From NCBI GenBank assembly GCA_964017065.1, contig OZ024784.1:12319152-12383151 (forward strand): a stretch of 64,000 nt of DNA, written 5' to 3'. A program made the position numbers and the translations under genes. The notes beneath the pieces were generated by a model, which did no database searches, was not told the origin of the DNA, and saw only the letters and a list, made by a program, of their open reading frames with translations. Of the stretch, positions 1 through 22,900 are shown piece by piece (the first letter of the stretch is position 1; every line of letters begins with the position of its first letter). The DNA is from Haliclona indistincta (lineage: Eukaryota > Porifera > Demospongiae > Haplosclerida > Chalinidae).

Positions 1-260
1 AGTCACTCATTTTAGTGTCTGTTTTCGTATAGTGAACAGCGTCATTAAGGTAAAGGTACAGTTGCTATTGAGAATGGTTGTTATGCAGCATTTTTGGATT
101 ACGCAATTTAATTGGCTAAAAGAAAAGTATTATGAAATATACACCCTCGCGCTTTGCGCTCGGGACATCTATACAATCGGTTTCTGCGGTGTAATAAATC
201 CAGTATTACCCTCCGTTTTATCGTATAACCTATATTTTTTTATTTATTACAAACACTTAC

Positions 261-2046
261 CCTTTTAGTGAAATCCAAATCAACAGGTGGTTGGTACTTA
301 TATCCTACTGGAATGAGTGGTATCTGATTAGTATTCTTTAGTTGAGTCTCACAAAGCTATGGAACCATAAAATGGCTAATTAAGCACAGTATGCACAGCA
401 CATTCTCTAATTTAACACAATTTGAATTCCCATTCTAATAATGTTCCATAATAAAAATAAAATCACTCCATACCTACCCCTCTCAATTGAGTTGTCGATT
501 TTAAGAAGCCGTCTGTCTTGATCATTTCCTTTTGGTCTCTGTGAAGAATAAGAAATCCAACAAAGAGATCCGATGGAACTAGTTCTACATTATGAAACAT
601 CCTGTACAAAGAGTGAGCCAAGTCATTGAGTGCAATAGTAGTCTCAGCAGCATCTTGAATACCACAGAATGAACAGAGCTTTTGCAATTGCCTAAATAAT
701 CTGCGTTGCTCAATACGACCATTGTGAATACGTCCTCTTGTTGAACCTAGAAAACCATCAACTTCTTCCTTAGAATGAAAATTTATCCGCAACTCATCCA
801 GAAGGCTTGTGGAAGAGAAGCAGCCGGCTGGGTCAAGGTACATCAAGAAACCCAATGCATACACCAACAGAGTGACCCATACTACCACCACAATCCCTTG
901 AGAAAAACGCAATGCAATGGACAAAGGAGTGCAAGGCTCCAGCAAGGTGATGGTGCCATCATTGCACACAGCCCAGGTGGTGAACGTCAGTGTAGCAACA
1001 TCAACTACAAACATGAAAGTTCTCAAATACAAGAGCTTTGGCAGCCAACGACGCGGGTGATCGTTCATAACAGTTCCAGCTGAGCTTACTAAAAAGATGA
1101 ACTCTTCGTTCACGGCGATCAATATTTGTACACACAGCATAGCGAACAGCGAGCTATACAGCGTCTCAGGCAGGTCTATGCCGTCACATTGCATACCCGA
1201 GCCGGAATCTTCTCCAGAGTTTGCAAGGTCTGGCCCGAAGTAGAAGTACAAGAGAGATGCAGTGATCAACGCGAAACTGCAAGGGGGTATATATGTTACG
1301 ACCCGATTCACAACCTGACCCGTTTCGAAGCCGGCCGCCGGTTTCGAAGCCGGTTAACCCGATTTACAACGGTTTAAAACCGAACGTTTCAATGCTCAAT
1401 GCTAGCTAGATGCTAGAACGTTTCAATGCTAGATCGACGGAACCTACGTAGGAGTGTTGTCGCGGTTATAGCTCTCTGCAGTGCAGCGCAGCAAGACTAG
1501 AAAGTGTCCGCGGAGGCGATTTAGAGCCATCATGTGCTACTACTTTCATCGACAGGAGCGTCGTTGTAAGTGGTTTAACAGCGCGACACAGCAAGCCTAC
1601 CTGCTAAATTGACAGGAATGACGTTACGAGTGGTTCAGCAACGCAGCGCAGCAAGAAATGTTGTGTGCATGTAACAGTTGTATAACAATCACTAAAATCC
1701 ATAGGAACATGTCACAGCTTCTTCTTCAGACGTGACTCCACATGCATGAAAGCAAAGAATAATATGATTGCGATGCAATGTATATGGAAACTCAGAGTAC
1801 ACGCGCGCACTTAGCATTATGCACGCTTTGAATCTGGCGCGCAGCTAGCTAACCCGCTTCGAAACCGGTCGACCGGCTTCGAAGGTTGTGAATCGGGTCG
1901 TAACATATACAAGTCAGGTTTTAGCTAAAATGAAAAGAGAATGCTTACTAGAACAGTCGTAGCAACATCCCTATCACGGCAGGGATGAAGAAGTCGTCTC
2001 CTCCCACAGTCCACTTTTTGTTCTTGCATGTTCTGAGCGGCGGCAT
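261..2046 (-). CDS. DAGL-like: Diacylglycerol lipase (DAGL alpha/beta type), N-terminal part, gene truncated by the left window edge
   Basis: DAGL cleaves diacylglycerol at sn-1 to give 2-arachidonoylglycerol-type monoacylglycerols at the plasma membrane. Three exons are supported: 2046-1949 (ATG at 2046), 1276-474 and, less surely, 307-261; phase closes at both joins. Exon 1 carries a short basic start then WTVGGDDFF, matching the RRWSIASDD segment of vertebrate DAGLs. Exon 2 carries several hydrophobic segments consistent with the four-helix N-terminal bundle, the LLYLR segment after it and LVPSDLFVGFLILH, which corresponds to the family's LVPSDIAAGLALLH. The alpha/beta-hydrolase catalytic domain is not in the window, so activity cannot be judged. 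Intron 1 holds a 612-bp transposon ending 16 bp before the acceptor. The exon at 307-261 is the weakest part (only splice signals and phase). The gene starts 388 bp from the divergent sulfite oxidase gene. Confidence 0.8.
1294..1905. mobile_element. Non-autonomous inverted-repeat DNA transposon (MITE) in DAGL intron 1
   Basis: The ends are imperfect inverted repeats of about 55 bp beginning TGTTACGACCCGATTCACAA on each strand, followed by CGAAGCCGG-rich subrepeats. TATA flanks both ends (1290-1293 and 1906-1909), consistent with a TA or TATA target duplication. No transposase frame is visible in the 612 bp. Confidence 0.8.
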
Positions 2047-2434
2047 GATGGAGAGATCACAGCTACACAATAAAATTGTTTTGGTCACCTTTTAATCACC
2101 TTATAATCCTTCGCCGTCTATTTCTTCCTAAACTGATTTTAAATGACATTTAGAACACTCGGAATTGATTTCCAACAACTTTGGAGCATTTCCAGCAAGA
2201 TTTACAATTTTCGATGAAAATCGATTAAACACATTCATGACTGTCATTGACCACAAGGCCACGTACACTCTAGTAGGCGGGGCTAAAATTTGCCGGGAAA
2301 TCTAGGTCTGTAGTCTAGTCTGACTGGTTGAATGGCCTCGTTAGTGCAGTTAAGTTGTGTACAGCCAGTCAAGCAGTCATCCAGGCCATAATTCGATTAA
2401 TACAGAGACATTCCTGATTGGCGTGGTCAATATA
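2047..2434. promoter_or_regulatory. Shared upstream region between DAGL (-) and sulfite oxidase (+)
   Basis: The two start codons point away from each other across 388 bp with no other gene between, so this stretch must hold both promoters or a shared one. I see no TATA box. This is an inference from gene arrangement. Confidence 0.5.
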
Positions 2435-3598
2435 ATGGCGTACTCGTCGGAGCCACGCGGTGATAGACCCCAGGAGCTGACAGTGAACGCTCAAGAACCT
2501 TTTAATGCTGAACCACCCGTGCCTATTCTCAGAAGCAATTACATAACTCCGAACGCTTACTTCTATGTGCGCAACCATGGCCCCGTCCCGCTGGTCAAAG
2601 AGACAGACTACAGACTAACTGTTACAGGGCTGGTTGGCCGTCCGTTAACCCTCTCTCTCATGGACATAAAGCAACGATTTCCAAAGAAGACTGTGATGGC
2701 TACGATTATGTGTGCTGGAAATAGGAGGACGGAGATGTCCACCCAGGTGAAGCCTGTGAGAGGAGTGGGGTGGGGATTGGCTGCTATTAGCAATGCGACA
2801 TGGTCGGGTGCACTGCTTCGAGATGTGTTATTAGCTGCTGATGTTAGTAGGGATGATAGAGGGAGTATTCATGCAAGCTTTGTTGGTATGGACAGCGTAA
2901 AGGAAGAGGGAGGAAATGGTTATGGATCTTCAATTCCACTGGATAAAGCAATTGATGATAAAGGTGATGTTATTCTTGCCTACGAGATGAACGGCATTCC
3001 TCTCCCGCGAGACCATGGCTTTCCACTACGAGTGGTAGTACCTGGGTATGTTGGGGCACGAAGTGTGAAGTGGCTGGCAACTGTGGTTGTGCAGAAAGAA
3101 GAATCTGAAAGTTTCTTTCAGCAACTTGACTACAAAATTCTTCCTTCCCATGTGGACTGGGGAACACCTAACTTGGCACGCTACTGGAAAACATCACCTG
3201 CATTACAGGAATTGAATGTGCAGGCAGCTATATGCAGTCCTCAAGATGGTTCTGCCATTTCAAACGGCCTGTCCTTTACAGTGCAAGGATATGCTATTGC
3301 TGGTGGTGGTCGGCGAATTGTTCGTGTGGAAGTGTCTGTAAATGGAGGAGAAACATGGACAGAGGCTAGTCTCTTTTCAAGTGAACAACCATACAAGCAA
3401 TTCAGCAACACGTACTGGGCTTGGACATTTTGGTCCCTGTATTTAGAGCGATTTCCCTCACCTTGTGTAATCATTTGCCGAGCCTGGGATTCAGCATTCA
3501 ACTGCATGCCGGAAGATGGATCAAAGATGTGGAACTTACGAGGAGTGATGAACAATTGCTGGCATAGAGTCTCTGTATTAGATACTGCCAAATTGTAA
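2435..3598 (+). CDS. SUOX: Sulfite oxidase, plant-type (molybdenum domain only, no cytochrome b5 domain), with C-terminal AKL
   Basis: Predicted molybdenum enzyme oxidising sulfite to sulfate. The 387-residue frame is intronless. From its start (MAYSSEP) it aligns with the beginning of the Mo domain: VNAQEPFNAEPP, then ITPNAYFYVRNHGPVP, then MCAGNRR, whose Cys is the family's molybdenum ligand, then RGVGW, LAYEMNG, RDHGFPLRVVVPG and GARSVKWL. The dimerisation half follows (GYAIAGGGRRIVRVEVS, WNLRGVMNN). There is no heme-binding b5 domain or mitochondrial presequence as in vertebrate SUOX; the length and order match the roughly 393-residue plant enzyme. The last three residues are AKL, a standard PTS1 signal, as the plant enzyme is also peroxisomal. 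Start choice: the frame stays open upstream to a GTG at 2357, but the first ATG is 2435, aligned with the plant N-terminus. An alternative is an upstream exon adding a targeting or b5 segment; none is visible. Confidence 0.92.
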   Translation: MAYSSEPRGDRPQELTVNAQEPFNAEPPVPILRSNYITPNAYFYVRNHGPVPLVKETDYRLTVTGLVGRPLTLSLMDIKQRFPKKTVMATIMCAGNRRTEMSTQVKPVRGVGWGLAAISNATWSGALLRDVLLAADVSRDDRGSIHASFVGMDSVKEEGGNGYGSSIPLDKAIDDKGDVILAYEMNGIPLPRDHGFPLRVVVPGYVGARSVKWLATVVVQKEESESFFQQLDYKILPSHVDWGTPNLARYWKTSPALQELNVQAAICSPQDGSAISNGLSFTVQGYAIAGGGRRIVRVEVSVNGGETWTEASLFSSEQPYKQFSNTYWAWTFWSLYLERFPSPCVIICRAWDSAFNCMPEDGSKMWNLRGVMNNCWHRVSVLDTAKL

Positions 3599-3776
3599 AG
3601 TATTCTGACACAGTTATAATGTTCTTGTCTCTTGTAAAATGTTGTATTAGCAAAATTTGAATGTCTGGTTTCATGTCAGACACTATTTCCTGTTTTCATC
3701 AAGTCATATAACCATACAAAGAGCAGGTACTTAGACTAGCTAACCACAAACCCTACACTGTTGACAGAGCCTCAAG

Positions 3777-4821
3777 ATGTGGTCGGTGATCCTTCTATTC
3801 TTTGTGCAACTAGCTGCTTGTGGTGAGCTGAATGGATAGCTAACTGTTGCCCACAACTATTATTGTTGTACAACTGTTCTTAGATCAAGACTGCAGCTTT
3901 AAGTTTATTGAAGAGCCACCCTCCCTGTCATTCTGTGATCCAACTACCTTTCAGCCTGAACTTACTTTAGGCTGTGCAGTGAGATCCAGTTCCAATGGTC
4001 TATTTGCTAATGTCCAGTGGTTTGTAGATCAAGGTGCTGGACCAACACCTCTTTCAGCAAACAGTCTTATTGTAAGAGAAGCCAATGGGCGCAGAACAGT
4101 TGGAGGAACAGTAACTTTGCGTCAACCTTTCCAACCAGGAAGATATTTTTGTCAACCAAGATTACTCTCCAATAACTCATTTCTTCAACCTAGTCAAGTT
4201 TTTGAGCTGAAAGCAATCTCCACATATGCTGGTCTACTGCCATGCAGGCTGAATGATACGCTATCAGTACTATCTTCAAGATGTGCTGACTTGTATGCTC
4301 CAAGGAGTATCTGTACCACTAGCTCAGTTCCTATGGTTACCAATGCTGTAATATTTAGTAGCGGTGCTTCGATTTGTGCTGGAATTTCTGTAACTGGACT
4401 GACTCTCTTACTGGTAGCAGTTATTTCAGTGAATGTCATCATTTGTTACTTGTACAGAAGAAAGAATAGATCAGTAGCTAAGATACAAGGAGCTGGTGAT
4501 CACGAACATACAACTTCACACCGTCCAAATCGAAACAGTGCCAACTCCACTTACTATGCATATCCAGAAGTTCCTCAATCTAATCGTACCAAAACTGTAC
4601 CATTATCCTTAGAACATGAAGTTTCGTCTGATACCTATCACACGCCATATTCTCTCTCCCTTCCACATCCTTCTTCTCTTCCTTCAAGCCCTAGCGCTTC
4701 AACCCCTTCTCAATATGCTTCTTTGAGAGGAGTAGCTGAATATTCTCAACACTACACTTCTCTTCTAAGCTCAAATCGTATAACAAAAAATCAACGTGAC
4801 AGTGATGTTAGCTACATTTAG
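3777..4821 (+). CDS. Single-pass Ig-like receptor with tyrosine-motif cytoplasmic tail
   Basis: Two exons, 3777-3822 and 3884-4821, give 327 residues. Exon 1 encodes a signal peptide (MWSVILLFFVQLAAC). The ectodomain has one Ig-like fold pattern: LTLGCAV, then VQWFVD, then GRYFCQP, giving the Cys-Trp-Cys core. A hydrophobic segment (about LTLLLVAVISVNVIICYLY) followed by RRKNR marks the membrane crossing and a cytoplasmic tail of roughly 120 residues. The tail is rich in Ser, Pro and Tyr. It contains SQYASL, which fits the ITIM consensus, followed nine residues after YASL by YTSL, which together resemble an ITAM spacing. The protein ends SYI, a possible class I PDZ ligand. I do not recognise a named orthologue. 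Function as a signalling receptor is inference from layout only. Confidence 0.75.
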
Positions 4822-5508
4822 TAGTATAGAATCATTTAGTAGTATAGAACAAGCATGTCACAGTTACAGTAGCTAACCTTCAACACAATAGCAAGTTTAC
4901 ATGTCATGGGATAGAGTGTATATTATTATAGTTGCTAATAAATTATTTACACAATAATATTATTACCTACATGCCGCAATCATTATTCAATAAAAGACTA
5001 GTTACATTTATACATCTCATTAGTTTTTTATTATCTGTACCAGTAGTATAACATAACCACAGTGATACTATTGATACAATAAAAGGGGAACAGATACTGT
5101 AGCATCAATTTGCCCAGTTAATGATATTCAAAACTAATTATGACATTCATAAAGCCATCTTTTAGGTACAAGCGTACCACACAAGCCAAACTATGCTCTA
5201 CTATTCACACTAGCAGACGTTTGCTGCAATGTTATGTGTAGAAACCTAAAGAAACCCAGCAGATATTATGGAAAATTACGTGATCATGAATATTAATGAG
5301 CACATTTTCTGGCGCACCATTCATTTTCTTTGTGCATCACTTTCAGAATAATCTTCCTACGCCTCTAGCCGACTCAGATGAAAAATTAATATATAAAATT
5401 CTGATTGTTGAACTGATCTTAAATACAAATAATGTGATTATACATGTAACATGACAACAACTGTACAAATGATATTCAAATTAATTTGTCAAAGACTGTT
5501 TCAGTGAA
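4822..5508. terminator. Convergent 3' region between the Ig receptor (+) and SRCR receptor (-)
   Basis: AATAAA signals at 4937-4942 and 4989-4994 lie downstream of the Ig-receptor stop and are the likely plus-strand polyadenylation signals. The rest is AT-rich spacer. No clear polyadenylation signal for the minus-strand SRCR gene was pinned down and no further coding is seen. Confidence 0.5.
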
Positions 5509-18772
<13,264 letters not shown>

Positions 18773-19017
18773 GTTGCTGCTACGATAAAATATTATGCTG
18801 TAAACTGAGTCACCAGTTTAAATAGCACTATAGATACCGACTTTCCCACGGCGACTGATCTATTTAACCGCAAAGTAAAACAATCATTCGATAAAAAATC
18901 GAAGAGCCGTGTACTATAGTACTACTACGTTTCGAGCTCGAGTACATCTAGTAAGCGCTAACTAGATCTAGTGCTTACTGTTTCATTTATCTTGAGGTTT
19001 AATATTACCTGTACCGT
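18773..19017. promoter_or_regulatory. Shared upstream region between SRCR receptor (-) and oxysterol-binding protein (+)
   Basis: Only 245 bp separate the two divergent start codons. No obvious TATA box was seen. A bidirectional promoter is inferred from the arrangement. Confidence 0.5.
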
Positions 19018-19868
19018 ATGGCTACTGCGACAAACAATGAGATAGAATCTGGTGACGAGGTAAGACTAGATCTCCCTCTGTCTCACAACAGTATGTGTAT
19101 ATATATTATATATATGAGCCTATTCTGTGTTCACATGTGTGATAATTATATATTTTCTTTGTCATTAAAGAAGTTTGAAGATGCTTTGGACTCTGTTCCC
19201 AAAGACTCTCCTGTGACGGAAGGAAGACCTCATCCAATCGCCAATCCTGATGCTTTCCAGTTCCTGTTTCCTGTGCTGGGTAAGAGAGGGAGCTAGCTTA
19301 TACATAAGACATGACCAGTGTGAGGGCTCTTTAGTATACACCACAACAGACAGATCTACATGTAGTCAGCATGCATGTACAGCACATGTGCCCAACACAC
19401 CAGGGAATGTGTATGAATCTCATGACTTCCTTTAAACTTTATACTAGGTGTGCATGTATCACACCTGGTGAACACACATTCTCTGCAGTGAATAGTATTG
19501 ATTCTTCCTAGTGTGCATTGATGATACTTTTTGCTAAAAATATTAATGTGTGTTATGTACTCATCATGCTAACAATTATAAATTTTAGTTGTTTATTTTT
19601 TGACTGTGTCACTCTCCAGCTCAGTCAGCTCCCAAGAAATCGTCGAGAGACAAACTTCCCTTCAACTATGATCGCAGCACGGTCAATGTCTGGACGTGAG
19701 TGTCACTTCTGATCTTGTCAAGCACACAATTTACATCATGTTCTCATACTTTCGTTGTTTTCTTTTTCTCAGTTTCCTAAAGAATTTAATAGGAAAGGAT
19801 GTCACTAGAATAGCAATGCCTGTTTATTTTAATGAGCCACTGTCCTTTACTCAGGTTTGTGCCTTTGA

Positions 19869-19925
<57 letters not shown>

Positions 19926-22900
19926 ACTGGATTCATCTGACTTTTTCCATTTGTCTCTCTCACAGAGGCTATGTGAAGATATAGAATATGTGGATCTGTT
20001 GCACAAAGCTGCAGGTACACTATGTTCTTCATTTTTGTTTTCAGCATCGTTTTTACTCTGTCTACTCTCAGACTCAGCCACTGTTCACGAGACATTATCA
20101 TACCTGGCGGCTTTAGCCTCGTCGTGTTATGTGACCACACTGACAAGGTATAAACAGCACTTCATAGTGACTATAGTAGACATCACATGTAGGTTTAGTC
20201 TTAGCGCGTGAGCATATGCTATCAGTTGAGCTGTTGTTTGTCAGACAATTTTGCTTTCTGTGATTAGAGGAAAACTTTCCGCTTTCTATCTTGTCACTTT
20301 TTTCTTCCCTAGACACAGCAAACCATTCAATCCTCTATTGGGAGAAACTTATGAACTAGTTAGACCAGATCTTGGATACTGTCTCATAGCAGAACAGGTA
20401 TGGTATAGTCACAGGTGTGTGACCATGTGTTCATTGCTGTACACACAGGTCAGTCATCATCCTCCTGTGACAGCACTATATGCCGAGTCAGACAAGTGGC
20501 TGTTCTGGGAAGAGTACAAACTGGAAATCAAATTTCGGGGCCAGGTTCGCACCTTAGCACGTGTTAAATTGTGCAATGGTAATTGTGGTTGGATTTGTGG
20601 TCTTAATCATTTCTGAGACTGTGGTCGTACATATACTGATAGCTACCTTCAACAGAAGCCACCTATTGTAGGCATCCTGTTTAATAACCTGTTCATGTAC
20701 TGACATCCTCTTCTCTCTGCTATCTACCTGGTCTTGACCTGTCTCTTTACCTTGCTTGCCTTAGTGGGTGAGAATTCAGCCTAATGGTTTAGTACACTTC
20801 AAGACAAAGCACAATGGTCACCATTACTCATGGAACAAGCCACACACTACTGTACACAATCTCATCTTTGGTCGACTGTGGGCCGATCATGAAGGAGATG
20901 TCATCATCAACTCGCATCAGTCTGGGGACAAGGCTGTCGTTACCTGGTCTCCTTACAGCAAGTCCAAGAGTAAATATCGTTCTCTCGTAGGTATGTAAAA
21001 GAGCTATGTTTGTGTACATGGTAATAGTTTCAGGCGAAGCATTTCCTCTTTAGTAAGATACACTGCCAGCCTGTATGTGGTATGCATTGACTATAGTAGT
21101 GTATACAAAAGCTGGTAGTCAACTGTCTGTGCTGTGCAGGTCAAGTAGTGGACTCATCCGGTGAAGTAGCATATCTACTCAATGGATCATGGGACCTCGG
21201 TATGAGCCGCACTAGACCAGGTGAGTCACTCCTCCACACACATTGCAAATCAGCTGTGAAGAAGTACTGAGTTGTCACATTGCTCTTGTTAATCTTGGCG
21301 TATAACAACGATGCATTATCTCACTAGTTTAATGGGACAGTTGAGATGTGTAATGCAGTTATTTATACTCTTCAACATTTTTGTCCAAAAGGATGTTATT
21401 GGTTATAATACTAGGAAGCAGGGCCTTTACTAGACTTGACCTTTAGGTTGTCATCCTCTTTCTCCAGACGGCTCAGATGAAGTGAAGCTATGGACAGCCA
21501 ACAGTCCTCTTCCTAACAATGAGACACAGTACGGATTCACTCTGTTCTCAATGAGTCTGAACGAGGAGGATGAGAGTAAGTAGACCATAACTGCTATGGA
21601 CTGCTGTACTCTGGTTTCCATCATTTCTGCAGATTTAAAATGTCCAACAGATTCTAGAAAAAGACCTGATCAGAGACTGTTAGAAGGAGGAAAGGTATGT
21701 TTAGTTGGTGTCTATTGGCTTGTTTGTGATGTGGTGCTGTTACAGATCGATGAAGCTTCTGAAGAAAAGCACAGGTTAGAGGAAAAGCAGAGAGCATCTC
21801 GAAAACAACGCGAAAAGAAAGGAGAAGATTGGAGACCAATGTGAGTGCATGTTACTTATTATACACTGAGTGTAGAGAGTTTTGTCACAAACTGGCTGGT
21901 GACGTGTTTGTGACTAATCCCATATACTCATACTTGATTGGTGCAGCTGGATCAATAGAGCGCTATAGTAGCAAGACCTGACACTATAGTAAACGCTATA
22001 GTAGCAAGACCTGACATCAGAGCAAAGAGCCTAAACAAAGTTGGCGAAATGCACTGTTGCTGAGAAAACAACATGTTACAACCTATGTGTAGCTTGATAG
22101 TCAGTCATTCTTAATAGTAGCTAGAGCAGTGAAAACTAGGCTGAAGATTCATTACAGTCATACAGCATGGACTTAGCACTTTTAAGCTTCACCATGATCC
22201 TACCAACAGTTATGTAGTCTACATGACATGTAGTTCAAAAATGACCATCTCATTCTTTTTAATATTCATGTAGGGCAGATTTTATGACCAAAACCAGTTT
22301 GTACACAAGCAAACTTCAATTACATAGCATGCCCTTGTCTAGCATAGAAGCTACGTTATATAAAAGCAATGAGTCGATTAGATGGAACATTCCTAGGAAT
22401 GTGCTTGCGTATGAGCTATATAATTACTAGCTAGCCATGACATGAAGACTAGCGTAGGCTGTGGAAGGGTTCAATCAGGTACTGCACCTCGATCAATGTG
22501 TAGTTGTTCCTTATGTATTACTTAATGTAGGTAAAGAGTGCTCTACGTGATTTATGGCACGAGACCACAGCCCGAGTGCCATAAATCACGTAGAGCACGA
22601 CTTACCTACATTAAGTGATTTAAAGTATATGCCCAGGCAGCAGCTATGTTGCGACAAGCGATTTCTTGTGAATGGCTGACTCAGCGTTCTATATGGGAAT
22701 TAAAGCACGTTCAATATGACGCTGATATTGTACGGTGGTCGGTGGGCGGGGATCATGAAATACGTGATTTACAGGAAGCGCGGTGCCTTTGATTCCGCCC
22801 ACGCATATACTTAAAATGGTTATAAGATACTGGGCGGTATCATCATCTGCTGATGTGGGATCTCAAAGCTACTGCTGCATCAAGACATTTTCACAGTATT

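Noticed and set aside
2357..2434. In-frame upstream extension of the sulfite oxidase
   Set aside because: The extension begins with GTG, not a normal nuclear start codon in animals, and adds 26 residues not found in the family; ATG 2435 aligns with the plant enzyme's start.
19696..20211. Reading frame with Leu-Ser repeats
   Set aside because: It translates the (CT)n microsatellite in ORP intron 4 and overlaps true exons in another frame.
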